Below the pieces are notes generated by a model. It saw only the letters and a list, made by a program, of their open reading frames with translations. It was not told the DNA's origin and searched no databases. Positions 46,289 to 59,820 of a stretch of DNA of 64,000 nucleotides are shown piece after piece. Source of the DNA: Bilabrum cf. latius (taxonomy: Eukaryota > Bigyra: Bicosoecida > Bigyra > Bicosoecida). Position numbers and translations under genes: made by a program. Each line of letters opens with the position of its first letter. Within the stretch, counting starts at the first letter, position 1. The stretch covers positions 682,001 to 746,000 of the forward strand of contig OZ237751.1 in assembly GCA_965178125.1 (NCBI GenBank). Reading direction: 5' to 3'.

Positions 46289-49200
46289 TCAAGCATCGGT
46301 TTGCACCGCAACAGTTCGAAGGCCTGGAATCCCGGCAGCCTAGATAGCCACAACGGCATCAGCCGACTCTCCAATGTCCACGATATCGATTTCGGCATGC
46401 CGCGCCCTTGCAACTTCCCGCATCTGTGCTCGTCTAACCTCAATGGTGCGTTTTTTTGCGCCGCTTTTGATGTCGTTTGCCTCCCGTTGCTGCATCAGCA
46501 GTGACTCCCACAGCTCGCGAGCCTCTTGCTCCAGCTCGGTAGCGGACATGCCACGGTACGGCTTCTTCTTGTCCATCACATCAGAAGCTATGCTTCTGAG
46601 ATCCGCAACAGTCTCCACTCCACACCAGCCTGCTAGAGTCTCTTCGTCAATGGGCCAGCCGAGGTTGCCACCCGGCTGCCGAGCACCCGCCGACCCACCA
46701 CTGCGACTGCCCGGACCACCCCCTGCCCTACCAGACCTGCCTGATTTGCCCAGAGAGCCTTCAAATGGATCGTTCGTGGCCCCACTCTAGTCTCCATCGC
46801 GATCATGGTCCCTACCATGAATTCCGAACTCGCCCACATCGTTTTCGTCGTGCTTGGAGCCGTACTCGCTGTTGCTGTCTCCATCTTCATCGCCATCTGC
46901 AGCGTCCATCAGCTCAAGTAATGCAGCCGAGCCTTGTTTGCGAAGCACCGCACCGCCTGGACCTTCTGTCTATCCCCTTCGGCTGCCCTTGCGACGCCCC
47001 CTCCGAGTGCCAGTGTCGCCAACAGCGTGTCCGCTAGCCGCCGAATCATCACTTTGAGAGCCCTGGCTGCTACCATCCTAGCCGTCTGCATCTAGGCCGT
47101 GTCGACCTGAGGCATGGTGCCTGCTACGCCCACCTACACCGCGCCTGGACTTATCACGCGATGATCTTGTGCTCTTGCCGCCTCGCTTTTGATACCCTCG
47201 ATCGCCGTGATGACGCTCGCCATCCTGGCTCCCCTGAGACCCCGAATCCCAGTCACCTTCGCCATCGACCGACCCATCTTTGCTGTGACCACCTTCCCCT
47301 GGCCCCCTTCGGTGACTTTTGCGCTTGCGGCTGCGCTTCTTAGCACGAGACGCGTTACCTGGATCAGAATCGCCACTCCCCTCTTCGGACGATCCACCAC
47401 TTTGACCCCTGCGGCGGCCAGAAGACCCACGCCCGCGCTGGTGCCGCTTGCCTCTACTATCCAAAGAAGCAGCGCCAGACTCGTCCGTTTCTTGTCCCTG
47501 CCACCGGTCTGACTGAACGCTGCCGCCAGAATCGGAGAATTTGTCATCAAATCTTGGTCCGTCCGACTTTCTCCTGCGAATCATCGCTCCGCTTTCGCTA
47601 GAGTCAGAGCTATCGTAGGACGAGTCACCTCCTCTCTTGAACTGCACGCGCTTGCGCCTGCGCTTGCGTCGGTGTTTCTTCCTATCTCGACGGCTCTACT
47701 TGCCACGGCGCGAACCTGAAGCGTGTTCATCGCTTGAGGCACTACCTGACACGCTTGAGCTATCACTTCCAGTCGATGAATACGAACCAGAGCTGCTGCT
47801 GTCGCTGTAGTTCGAGTCGCTGTACGAAGATCGGCTAGATTCAGTATAGCTTCCCAAATAGGATGATGACCCCGCGGAGCCGGAACTAGTTGACTCAGAG
47901 TCTGCACCTGAGACCAGTACGTCACCATCGTCGCCTGGGACGGGGGATTCTACCAGAGTGGATTCAGCATTCGTTCCTCCAATCTGGACCTTGCGGCGAG
48001 GCGAGCTCTGAAATCCATCGTCGTGATCTTCCACTGCGTGCGCCTGATCTAGCATGGACATCCAATCCCCTTGGCCTTCTGCCTTTGCGTTGCGGCGCAT
48101 CTGCACCACCATTTTGGCTCGCTTCTCCCACCCTTCGGACGTCTCGTATTCGTGCCCCTGCCCCCACGGAAACACGATGTAGGTCATCGCCAGCAGCTAC
48201 CGCCTGAGTTCCCTTGCAATCTTGTTGAGTTTTTTACCCTGACGCACCGCCTTTCGCATCTCATGCCTTGCCGCTTTCGACAAACCGACTGTCTGCTGCA
48301 GTATCTGATCGTACACCTTTGCTTCCTGCCTGGCCTCTCGTAGTAGCTTTGCGCCGACAATCTAACGATCTGTCCACACACGTTGAAGCAAGGGGGCGAC
48401 TGACAGAGCATTGGGGATGTCTGGATCAGAGCTCCTCAGTAGAACCATGCCGCCTTGCTGCGCTGGTAGCACGGCTTCTAGCTCCACGCTTGACGGAACA
48501 GCCTTTCCAGTCGCAATCCACGCAAGCTTTGCCTGCTCCCTGGCGGATTTCGTGCTGGAGGTCCACTCGTCAGCATGCACAAGACGAATAGCTTCGTCGA
48601 AGCACATCTACACGATGTCCTGTCCTCTGGAAAGAACGTCTGCGGAATGCCGTGAGAGGCACGTTCGCAGAATGGACGGATACTTCTATGCTTTGGGTAC
48701 CGGCTCAGCATGTTGTCCTGCCTCGACGTTTGACTCGTCCGAGTCGCCACTGTTCCCATCTGGATTCTTCAACTAAACCACGGGCTCGTCATCACTGTCA
48801 GTGGAAGCTGCGCCATCCTGGACCCCACTGGACGATTCGATATCGTCTTCAGCAGCCTTGGACTTGGATGCAACGCCCGACGTAGCAGAAGCTTCCGTCT
48901 AGCTCTCAAAGGTATCCTTTCGAATCCTTGCAGCGACTTGAATGGCAAGCAGCGCAGCTCGGTACCTGTGATGGTGCCCCACCCGAGGTGCTGCATAGCC
49001 CGCAGCGCGGCTGGCCGGTCCACTAGCCACCTGCTGTGCCTGCAAGATGTCCTGTGCGAACGGAACATAATACTTGGTTGCGTCCCAGCCAATCGCATCT
49101 GATGCCAGCCGAACAACCTCAATGGGCGGACCCTTCGCCTGCAGTATGTCGGTTCCGTACGAAAACAAGGGGTCGGACCTCTCTGCGATCGACTTATATG

Positions 49201-52200
49201 ACATGGTCCAGTGCAGCTCATCACTTTCCAATAAGCGCTTCAAGCTGAGTTGGGCAGACCGCCGCGAAAGGACAGCTTCAGCTACCATCTCAGAGTTAGC
49301 GTCTCTGTTGAATCGTGCTAGCGCACCCAAACGAATCAGTCTGGCCAGTCGCTGAGGCACAGAGCTGTCCGGTTGCCTCTGTCGATCCTGCTTGTGGGGC
49401 GAAGCGGCAGTGGGCTGTCCATGCCTACTGTGCTGGCGATGGTGGTGATGATGATGATGATGATGCCGCGCCTAGTTGCCTTGAAAATCAACCCCGCTGG
49501 CATCTTTGCTCTACCCGTGCTATCCAGCTGGCAAAGACTTCCGAAACTTCTCCTTAACCCAGTCGACCCATGCTTCGTACTCGTGAGCGCGCAGGTGTCC
49601 CGACCATAAAAGCAGGAACCGCAGGACGTGCTCAACTGCCGCCGGCGCTTTCTCCAAAGCCTTGACCTCATCCGACAGCACAGCGTCTGCCTTCAGACCA
49701 GGAACCGGCTCATCGCTCGGAAAGAACGAGAATCGGGACCTTCTGTCACCGCCATGAAGCGGCGTGCCCGACCCATGCCCGCCGCCACGGGCCGGGCGTG
49801 TCGTTCCCAGCTAAAATCCCCTCTCTCGAGCCCTCGATTCGCGGCTGCTGGGCCTCCCTACCGATATACTGCTTCTCCTCGCACGCCTCCCGCCAGTCTT
49901 TGCCGGACTCGCGCGGCCGCTCCCCCGACGAGAAGCACTATGCTTGGCTGCCTCACGGGCGCTCTCGGACTGTCTGTGAATGGAAAGCTCTCTAAGCACG
50001 CTCGCGAGCTGCTGGAGAGCATGGTCGAGAGCCAGGTGCTCCTGCAAGGTGGAGGCAAGCAACTGGATGGACATGAAGTCCATGCGATGTGCCCTGTAAG
50101 GGCGCGCTCGCGAGCTAGCGTCACTTCTGGCCGTTGCTGCAGTGGGATCTGCCTGCCCAGACTCGGGTGGGGGAATCGCGGCATGCTCTGGCAGGATCGC
50201 GACAGGCCACACCCGCTATCTCCACTGCTTTGTGGCATGGTCTCTGTAGATTGGTTCGATGGTAGCATCTCCAGCGGATTCTTTGTTGTCCCTAGACAGA
50301 TCGGCTGCCAGAACGTCTTTTCTAAACAGCGAGATTAAGGCAGGGATCTTGGTACCGTCTGCCACGATGGCAGGGAGCTCAGGGGCTGTCGCACGTGCCA
50401 TTTGGTTTGCTTCCTGGAGCTAAATGGCGGCTGTTGCTGACATGTTTTCCTGGAAGGTAGAATCCAGCGTTGGCTGGCTGCTTGGCAGAACTCCAGCCGT
50501 CGATGGCCGAGGACGAAGGGGGGACGGACCACCCGAGCTAGAAGCACCCTGACCGGTACCTGATAGTACATACGACTGAAAATCGCCTTCTGCCACTCCA
50601 CTGCGGCTAGGTTCTACCCCTGCGTTCCAATCGGTGGAGTTGAAGGCGCCAGCTGAGGTTGGGCTGTGCACCCCTGCGTGCGGTCTGGAGGAGGAAAATG
50701 ACTCGGTGCCTCGGGTACGGGCACGAGCGGATGATGCTTCTCGTCGTTCTGCGCGAGAGCTGCCTGACTCAATAAGTCCAACAAAAGCGGTATCGTCGTC
50801 TGGTTGTCCTGTAATCGTCACATTGCGGTGCTGAGTGCTGCTCGGCAAAAACCCACTAGATGCCAGAGGATCCGCTGACCTCAATCTGAAGCCAGATCCC
50901 ATTATCGTGCCGCCACGTGTGTGCGACCTGCGGCCGCCGTGGGCCGTGGATCTTCTCCTCGGGGATGACCCGCGGCTTTCAAGCAGGAAGCGCTTCCTAT
51001 GTGTCGCGCTGGCTCGCCGCCTCGCTTGCATGGCTGCGTCAATCGCGAGCTGCGCCTGCCTCTAGTGCAGATCCAGCGCGGCTATGCTGCCGGTGGATGG
51101 CAGCACAGACGCAGAGGCAGACACGGGAGCCACCAAACCATCAGAAGGCACTGGCCCAGCTTTATTGGCAGATAAAGCTGTCTCATTGAAGATCCTCATC
51201 TTGTCCCGGCGCAGAAGAGGGTCCGCATCCACGAGGGAGGCCCTGCTGGAAATCGCGCGAGAGACAGGACGTCGGTACCGAGGGTCTGTAGCAACGTCTG
51301 GGTCCACAACTGACGACTATCCCTGATCGCGCTTCGCTTGCCGGGACCCAAGCAGCCGCGACTAGGGTCTGGACGGTGGAGACAACGTCCCAGCGGCGGA
51401 GTTGGCTCGCGAGGTGCTGCCGAGGCGGCGCATGGTGCGCGCCACCATCGCGTCCATGCGGTCCTGATCATCCATCGCAGATTGTGTAGAGTCAGGGTTC
51501 TACGATGGCGCTGCAAATGCCAGCTGTCCAGTTTCCATGACAGGTGTCTTGGCTTGGACTGACGCCCTTTCGACTCCCGCTGCCTGCCCGTCAAACTCGG
51601 CAGCGTCAGGATCAACAAGCTCCATGCCTGATGCACCGCCAGCTGACAGAGAATTTAGTCCCAGTGAGCCAAATTCTCCCAAATGTGCGCTTCCAGTATG
51701 GGCTGCATCGCCGTGCATGCTTTCGTGCAGCCGGTTGCGATCGTCCACTGCACTGCCCTCGAAGCCACCGTCAGCAAGCTTGGTGTGTTGGTGTGCGGTG
51801 TGCGGTGTTCGAGCACGGCTGCGTGCCCTGCCCTCCAAGTGATACATTGCAGACGAGGGTTGGGAGTGATAGCTGCCCAGTGCCACAGATTCTCCATTTC
51901 TCACAGCTAAGGAACGCGCAGGCGGCAAGGCATCGGCGGATCTCTGGTGATCGGGGGCCACGTGCCTCTGCCTCGCTTCATGAGAAGCTGTGGCCTCCAA
52001 CACTGCAACGACGCCATCGTAGCCCGGCTAAGCGGAGTGTTGCCTTTGCAAGCCTTTACTCCTGCTAGTGCCGCTGCTGCCGTTCAAGCCTGCCGGTGGG
52101 ACTGTCCCATCGCCGGCGTCAGCGAGAGTGCTCCTCAGGTCCTGCACCCTACCAGATCGCTCAGCAGCCGCCTTATAAGCATCAATACGCCGTACTTGGT

Positions 52201-52765
52201 GCACCTGCGCCTCAATGGAAGCGGAGACCATCGCTGGGGACGTCGGCAGCTGTGCCACTGCTTGCAACCGGCTCACAGGCCTTCGAAATGGACTCGTCAT
52301 CGCAACCACGCCGCCCTCGCAGTCCTTCACGATTGGAGAACCGGACAAATAATGGTTTGATGACGAAAGCCTTGGTTTATGCAGAACAGAGGGCCGCGTG
52401 CTCGACGACGAGGCCGGCCTGTGGGCTAGAGCTCCAAGCTTTTCGACTTCGTCTGCGGCAAGCGGCCGACGTGACGGATTTATAGTGTTCCTTGCAGCTA
52501 TTTCAACGCTATTGTCTCGAATTGATGGTGCCTAGAGCATGATAGACCCAGAGGCATGGCTCGCTGTATTCTGGCTGCCTCCCTCCAAGCCGCGGCGGCC
52601 GCCTGGGTCTTCGAGTTCGCCAACTTGCAGGCTAATTTCAGCCACACCACGGCTTGCAGGGCGATCATTAGATCCCGATGTTCTACTCCATCCGTGACGC
52701 TCGACCATGAGCCGCATCTAGGCTGTGCGTTTGCCAACTCTCGTGGCATATTCGGCAGTTGCCAT
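46289..52765 (-). CDS. Large Ser-rich protein of unknown function, about 2,158 aa
   Basis: One frame of 6.5 kb starts at the ATG at 52765 (MATAEYATRVGKRTAQM), right after an upstream TAA, and runs through about 24 TAG codons to a TGA. The first 700 residues are disordered, with Arg/Ser patches. Residues about 840-1430 are largely helical (AVEHVLRFLLLWSGHLRAHEYEAW, RLARLIRLGALARFNRD, ...). A His run is encoded near 49447-49473. Conserved-looking helical blocks near 48200-48600 (AKLLREARQEAKVYDQIL, LNKIARELRRQLLAMTYIVF) are followed by Ser/Tyr/Asp-rich and Arg/Ser-rich tracts, and then a helical C-terminal block (SATELEQEARELWESLLM). No family is recognised; RS-rich tracts hint at a nuclear or splicing-related protein. 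A later ATG at 52540 is an alternative start. The 250-nt spacer upstream is AT-rich with another chance open frame. Confidence 0.7.
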
Positions 52766-53015
52766 ATCTTGCTACCAGTTCGATTAATCCCAATCTTAAG
52801 CCCTGTGACTATATAATCAATGAAAAGGCACACCAACGTTTCGTCAAAATCACTGTCGCTTCCTTTGGTCCTCCAAATTTGGCCTGAAAATGACGCAACG
52901 GCAACATTGTGAATCCATCGCTGGTTTCGATCCGGAGCAGTAATTAGGGCGCGCAAACGAGGTCGAAACTCAATAATTACAAAGCAAATCACCAGTAAGC
53001 AAGCCCAAAGATGGA

Positions 53016-54299
53016 TTATTTGCCTGTCCGCGCCCTCTTGGACCCGACGGCAGCACCACTGCCACCACTAGCACCACTTGCAGCAACCTCATCAGAGCCC
53101 GGGGGAGCACCTTCAGCACCGCCACGGACCTCACGTGATTTCTGTTCTGCAGCTTGGCAGGCCCTTAGCGTGCCCTTGATGTACCCAATGGCGAACGCTG
53201 AAGCAGCCGCAGGACCCGCCGATTCCACAAATTCCGGCGTGTGGTCCAGGATCACCGTCCCGTCGTAGCCGCTGCTGGTCATCGCGCTGCATATCGCGTG
53301 AATATCACCGTAGCCCTCGTCAATGAACGTCTCTGCGAACTTTGGAAGAGGCCCAGTGACGTTCCTGAGGTGCACGATGAAGACCTTGCCCCGCCTGCAG
53401 TAGTCTGACAGGCATGCTTCCAGGTCGCCGAATCCCTTGCCACCCTCTAGCCAGCAGCCGCAGCAGAACTCCATGCCCAGCCAAGGGGAGTCCTTAGCGA
53501 TTCTAAAGACCCTCTCGTATGCCTCTCGGGATCGGATCAGGCACGGCACACCTGCAACAGACGGAACTGGCGGGTCGTTCGGATGCAAGGCCAATCGCAC
53601 GCCCAAGCGAGCGGCGTGCGGGAGCACCTAGCCCAAGAAATACTCCAGGTTGGCCCACAGCTCCTCTTCCTCGTACTTTTCTTTTCTTTTCCACGACGAT
53701 TCGGCAGAAGTGGCACTGGACGCGGCAGATGGTCCGGCCGATCCAATGGCTGCCTTGCTGCCAACCGCAGAGGCGACTGCGGCGGCATCCTTTGGGAGAA
53801 GACCTGCGTCAACCGCGCGGGCCTATGTATTGCCACGCACTGTTGACTCGCCTGTTGACCACACCCCGTCTGGCTCCCACGTAAACGTTGTGGTATTGAT
53901 ACCAGCCGCCGACAGAATCTCCAGCCACTCTACGAATTTTGCTATGGCTGCGTCTCTGTCTGGCGTTGCCAGTATGATGTCTTTCGATTTGCATCTCAAG
54001 CGGTTTCCGACATTGAATAGGCTCAAGCCACGGTCGGACAGAGTCTTGCGCAATTCGGTGAGATGCAATATCGAACAGTGCTCCTCGTTGATCCAAGTAA
54101 AGCAATGGGAAACTCCCATCTGTACTAAGAGCGTTATTTCATCATCGGTAGGAGCTGGTGACACCAAGCAACTCATTTTTGGCCCGGATCGGAGCACGTT
54201 GGGTTGACCGGCTGCCGCTGAGGTCTTCACTACGATCTTGTCCGCATGAGCTGGGGCATTGTAGAAGCCACCTTTCTTCTCATAGTTTTTCTACTCCAT
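53016..54299 (-). CDS. uxuA: Mannonate dehydratase (UxuA)-like TIM-barrel enzyme, 427 aa
   Basis: The ATG at 54299 follows directly on a TAA, and the gene ends in TAA at 53016; three TAG codons are in frame (54294 region, 53823, 53630). After a 40-residue leader the sequence shows the UxuA pattern: PTDDEITLLVQMGV, LEILSAAGI...TFTWEPDGVW, NLEYFLGQVLPHAARLGVRL with ALHPNDPP, then KVFIVHLRNVTG, DEGYGDIHAI and GYDGTVILDHTP, which supply metal and substrate contacts in the xylose-isomerase-like barrel. UxuA dehydrates D-mannonate to 2-keto-3-deoxygluconate in hexuronate catabolism; the substrate here is inferred. An Ala/Ser-rich insert with a basic run (about residues 165-200) precedes the HPNDPP segment, and the C-terminus carries a disordered Gly/Ala tail. 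The family is mostly bacterial, so ancient lateral transfer is possible. Confidence 0.8.
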
Positions 54300-54808
54300 T
54301 TACGGGCGATATCTTTCGAAATTTGCCGTTTGCTATCCTTAATTCTTGTGCAATCGTAGTGAGAATGAGAATAAACATCCACATCTCGTAACTCGACCCA
54401 CCAACTGGCACTGGTGGCACAGGCAGATGACGGAAGCAGAGCTCTAGTGGGTGAAGGGTCTCCCTTTGTAGGCTGAAGCTGCGGTCGGCCATGGAGCAAG
54501 TGCCCCGCATGGTCCTGCCCGCCGGTGCAAAGGTAGTCCAGAGCTGGATGTCGTGCCGGCTGTGCAAGAGGCTCGTGGGCATAGCACACCCAGGACAGCC
54601 TAGAGATAGATCGAGAGCTTTAAAATTCCATGGTACTCTAGATCGTGCTAGCAACCGCGTACAAGACTGTAAGCGGAGTGAACGCGTGCAGCCTTCACGT
54701 ATGAATAGTTGTGTTCACGCAGCAAACTCCGCAGCTACCGGTACAAATAACACCGCGATGCCGCCTCCGGCACTTCACCGTGGCGGAGGATGACCTGACA
54801 GCCCGAAC
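54300..54808. other. Intergenic region
   Basis: A 509-nt stretch between the dehydratase-like gene and the first kinase gene. Short open frames exist on both strands (for example 54491-54793 + and 54280-54654 -), with a few Cys residues but no recognisable domain, start context or homology. It should contain the dehydratase-like promoter and the kinase terminator. Confidence 0.45.
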
Positions 54809-57800
54809 TTATTTATGCCCATGTCGATGCCCACGCTGCACGAGCTGCTCAACTTGCGCCCTCCGCACCGGCTTCAAGAGAATATCCTCTGCCCCGCTCG
54901 ACCGGAACAAAGCCTGATCTTCCGGCAGAGCATTCCCAGTCACACCCACAATCCGCACCCCACGCACCCTCTCGTCCTCATCGCCCCGCACAGCCTGTGC
55001 CATCTCAGGCCCCGACATGCGCGGCATCGAGAAGTCCAGCAGCACCAGATCCACCACGGGCTTCACGTCAGCCCCACTGCCACCGCCAGCAGCACCCTTA
55101 ACCCCAGTCTCCTCGGCCTGCTGCTCTCTGGCCCTCTGCCTCAGCAGGTCCAGCCCCTCCTGCCCGTCGCTGGCCGTGAGCACCTGAATGGATCGATCCA
55201 CGGTGCGCACCATGCGGGAGAGGAAGAGCCGGTTGGTGCGGCTGTCATCCACCACGAGCACGCTCTGAACCTTCTGAGACATGCTCCTTACTTTCGTCTT
55301 CTACGTCCTTGCTTTCCTACGTGCTACTCCGCTGCCTGCTGGTCTAGGAGCATTGGTCGTGGTCGTTGCGTCCGGCTGCAAGCTTCTTTCAACCACGCCC
55401 GAAGCAGTCGACCGAGAAGAACTGGACCCGCTCGATGTTTTTCGTTTGCGAACCTGTCTCCTCTTCTTTTTGGGGACAGCCGTTTCGCTTTTGACAGGCA
55501 AGCTGCCGGCTGTCAAACTAAGCTGAACCTACGCTGTGCCACCAGTCGCTGAGCCAGACGCGAGTGAACGAAATGCGCTGTCACCGATCCCTTGAGGGCT
55601 ACATGCACTGGGACCCGTTTGGCCGGAGGTCAGGCTCGTGACAATCGATCTGTTTCCCGATTGGTGCTCCGGTGCCGGGGATGCCAGCATCCTTAGCCAC
55701 ACAAAGAACACGCTGCCCACTCCAGCACGAGACGAGAAGCCCACGCATCCACCGTGCATGCGGATCACCGTCGCCGTGATGGCCAGCCCCAGCCCAGACC
55801 CCTGCCCCTCCGCCGTGAGGATGCCCGAGTGCAGCGTCTCGAAGGGGGTGAAGACCTTGCCCCAGTCCTTGCGATGGATGCCGGGCCCCTCATCGAGCAC
55901 CCACAGGCACACCGTGACATAGGACTCTTCGATGGCCAAGCTTGCCAGGGCGCCATCCCCTGCCCCTTGCTGCTGCATAACTGCATCGCGAGCCAGCGAT
56001 TCATACATACGAAGGGTATCCGGGGCAACGTGAGCCGCACCCACAAGGTCATCGTCCTCGCAATCCATCAAGTCCTCGTCCTCCAACGGTGTCGCAGCAG
56101 CAGCAGTCCCGAGAATACCATCCTGGCTTGACTGGCCACCTGTTCCATGCATCACGGCACGAAGCGGTGGAATAGGCACTAACTTCGTGGAAGTTTCCTG
56201 CAAATCATCGACTTCTTCACCGTCAAGTTCCTTGGTGATGCCAGCTGATGTGGCCCCAGCTCCACGAGCTCCATCTTGGATAGAGGGATTCGTGTCAAGC
56301 GGTACGGCTTGTATGCGACCATGGTTGATGCCACGAGCAGCCTAGTCATGCTAAGTGTCAACTTCGTTTGGTACTACCTGGTTCACGCGTATCTTTTGGT
56401 GTGAGCTGTCGCCTGCACTGGCACACCTCGTGCCGTTCTGCAAAGCCTACGAATCCGATGGATGCTGACCTGGCTGCATTCCATTAACAACTACTCGATA
56501 TAATCTGCCTGCTAGTTCCTGTCCCAGCCCACCCACTGCCTTCTGCCATTCAGACACACCCCACAGGTGAGGTGGCACCTCGCTCGACCCAAACACGATA
56601 CGCGGACGCTGAGCTGCATCACCACGACCCCGCATCTGCAAATCGCTCAGCCGCTTCACCAGCTTCTCGTCCGGCCGAGACCACTTCAACGCATTCGATG
56701 CGTAGTTGTACAGAGCCCCCCGGATCCGCACAGGGTCGCACGTGAAGCTGCCGCCAGACGCAGGGTGCGAGTCGTACATGAGCACCTGCACGCCAACGCC
56801 CTCCGCCTGGGACGCGAAGGTGCGCTGAGCCTCTGCCAGCACGCCGGGCACGAGCGGGTTGGGTCTCTTGGTGATCTTGAGCCTGCCGGTCTCGATGTGC
56901 TGTAGGTCTAGCACGTCGTTTAGTGTGGTCTGCATGGCCTCGGCGGCAGCATCGAGGGAGGGCAGGGTCTCGTCGAAGATCTCCACGGCCTGCTCGATGT
57001 GCGAAAGAGCTGAAGTAGTCTGGCCGGTCCGATGCTCTTCTGCATCAGATGATACGTAGGAGTACGACCCCCGCCGCTTTCGCAACGGTGGATCGAGCTA
57101 CACAGAACCTGCGGAAGACTCCGATACGGCTGATCGTCGCATTTGAACCAACGCCTGTCTCACCGCGGTCGCACCTTCCTGGCAGAAGTCCAGCCCTAGC
57201 ACTACTGAGTTCAGAGGCACCCTGCACTCGTGCGACAGGAATCGCACCCTCGACTGCAGCGCGGCCCTCTGTTTCTCTGATATGTCCATGGCGCGCTCTA
57301 GCTCACGGGATTGCCGAGCGTACGTGAGCACACCAGTCAGCAGCAGGACGCGAATGCACACCGAGACGGCCCGGTAGGCTATGTCAGCAATGGCATTCAT
57401 GTGAACCTACGGGGTGGATTCTTGGTCCATCACAGCATCTAGTGATCCGTTCAAGGTGGATTCAGAGCACAGTGGCGAAGCAAATGCCTACAGTCCATCC
57501 AGCCTTGCTTGGGTGCAAGCAGCGGTGTTCGTGGCCTCCCGTGTGATCCACCCAAGCACATAGATAGCAATTAATTGCTCGACTATGATAAGCATCGCAC
57601 AAACACGAAGCTGCAGTCCGATACGAGCCGCCCTGTCGATACTAGTCTGAATTAGGGGAGACACGGACTTCCGAAGCATGCGCTACCCGCCCGTCTTTTC
57701 TGACCTGAGCGACATAATGTGCTTAGCTTCATCCTGGGCTGAAAACATAGACCTGCAATCCAAAGCTCGTCTTGATATGGCACACGCTTCGTGCAAGGCA

Positions 57801-59596
57801 ATAATAGCGGGCAAATCATCCGAGGTTTTCCGGTCAAAGCCGGTGTCTCGTACAGGAAGCTCTTTTGGAAGACTTGATATGTCCGGCCTCCAGCACGCAG
57901 GTAGCCTGCCGCAGCAGCATCCCCACAGCATGCATCTGGCACAGCATGCCTCCACATCCAGCAACTACAACGAGCGGGAACTCTGGTCTGCCCTGGACCA
58001 ACCCCTCACTTCGCTAGCAGCCTGTTGCGTGGCTTCGTCCATGCCTCTGGTAGGTGTGAGCACTACAATCAGCACGAATCCTATGTACGTGGGCGTAGCC
58101 AAGAAGCTAAACAGCATGTAAATGGAAGTTGTAAATGAAAACTCATCCATAGGTAGGCTGCTTGCCGAATCCAACTCGCCGTCAACTGCGAGGGACGTCT
58201 CGTTGCTGCTGATCTCCACTGCGCCACCGAGTGATATCACGGGTGCTGCCGCCGGGCCCCGCCTAGCAAATACTAGTGGCAGCGCATCCGCGCGTTGGTA
58301 TGAGGGGATGCTATCCAGCAGCTAGATGGCCTGCATCAGTGCATTCGTTTCGAAGTACGAAGCGGTGCGAAGGCTGAAAAAGTTGAAGTCTGCGAGTGCC
58401 AGCCGGTTGTGTAGAGGTAGCATGAGGTCATCCACGGCGCTATCATTAAATCCATACGATCCGGCTTGCTCCTTGAGCGCGCTGTATGAAGCGTTAAATA
58501 CCGTCCGAGTGTCGTAAAGGGTGCCATAACTGGCGTTGTCGTTTGCTTGCTGTGGGAGGTCATCGAGCGAGCCGACGACCTCTGCCTGTCTTAGCATTGA
58601 CAGAAACAGTACCGGCTATCCCGCACTGCCCCGGATGTCTGTAAGTATTGAGGCGGGCATGCCGGAGTAGGTGGCGTTCCCAATCTCTCGCAGCATGCCA
58701 TCAAGCTAAGCATATGCCCCAATGCCAGCGTCTGCCACAGTGACGGATGCGGCCAACCTCGACAAGCCCATCATCCCTATATTACCTATATAGAAAAATC
58801 CGCCCGTAATGCCAAATACAGCTATCGCAAGGGCACGCCTGGTCTTCAGCGTGAACTCGACAGCGGGGCGGGCAGAAGTTGTTGAGCTGATGATCATGGA
58901 AATCACGGTCGCAAGCACGATTACAACCGTCGTTGCCCATGGCTATCCCATTGCCCCACCCTTGATGATGGTTACAGCACGAATGTGACCAACTTGTGGA
59001 CCTTCACCAGACAAAACGCCTGAGAGCATCAGGATGGCAGCGTAGCACTGCTCAACGACCGTGGTGATTCCAGCGTCAACAGGACCTGGGCCGAGCATTC
59101 CCGCGCGGTCCAGCGGGACATACATAAAGTAGGATTCACATAGAATAGCAGCAGCCAAAATGCTCAGCAGGTAGGTCATCAGCGCATGTCTATCGTAGCT
59201 GCCGCCGCTGCAGTCCTTCGCTCCCGTGGTTCGGCTGCACGTCTCGCGCGTAGCAATATATGCACTCATGAGGAGCGCAGCAGCACTCAGTAGTATAATT
59301 AAGGCTGATACAGTGGCTACTGATACTTGCATGCTTCCAACTGCTTCAAGGTCAGAAAGAGTTGGACCAACGCTGCTGTGAAGCCCAACAAATCGCGGAA
59401 ACTCGAATGCAATTGAATACCCCACATTTATCCTCCAAACTGTGGAACCGCCAAGCAGTCTTGCTATTGAATCAACGAGTGTCACTCCAAATACAGTCGA
59501 TAATGCAGCACTAAATACAAGACATCCCGCCTGGCTGAACGTTGCATTGCGAACTAGAGCATCCAATGACTTGGCACGGTGATTTATTTCTCCCAT
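54809..59596 (-). CDS. Hybrid sensor histidine kinase with C-terminal receiver (copy 1), 1,595 aa
   Basis: The ATG at 59596 follows an in-frame TAA; 14 TAG codons are read through and the gene ends in TAA. The N-terminal 730 residues contain about eight hydrophobic segments (for example VSALIILLSAAALLMSAYIA) enclosing extracytoplasmic loops, a probable sensor. The H-box FLSHECRVPLNS puts the phospho-acceptor His at about 789; the N-box ALYNYASNALKW is near 965. The G1 box VLDEGPGIH (about 1234) and G2 GQGSGLGLA come only after a roughly 170-residue low-complexity insert, so the ATPase domain is split. The receiver has VVDDSRTN (Asp about 1450), phospho-acceptor Asp about 1521 in LLDFSMP, and the LKP Lys near 1576. 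It should autophosphorylate on His and pass phosphate to its own receiver. It is a tandem duplicate of the next gene. Confidence 0.88.
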
Positions 59597-59820
59597 GAAC
59601 TTTCTAAAAGGAACAAATCCTTACAACGTTAACCAAGATGAGTCGAATTGGTGTAAAAAGTCTCTACACCAGCGATAAATGGACAACAGAAGTCCCTCAT
59701 CAATTCCGTTGAGGTAATTCTCTTCATCTTCAAACATCACAGGAGTGCCGCGGTCGCAAGGAACAATTCTAAGAGAACCGCTTCGCATTCGCTCAAAGAA
59801 AAATAGGTGGGCATATCTTG
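59597..59820. other. Spacer between tandem kinase genes
   Basis: This 224-nt spacer holds most of a 67-codon minus-strand open frame (59621-59824, starting MTRYAHLFFF and ending in TAA) whose ATG overlaps the stop of kinase copy 2. It has a plausible residue mix but no homology I recognise; it may be a chance frame or a relic of the duplication. Confidence 0.3.

Noticed and set aside
52498-52992. A 164-codon minus-strand frame overlapping the start of the 2,158-aa gene
   Set aside because: It overlaps the gene's N-terminus in another frame, lacks an ATG and has no family. It could be a 5' exon but I cannot support a junction.
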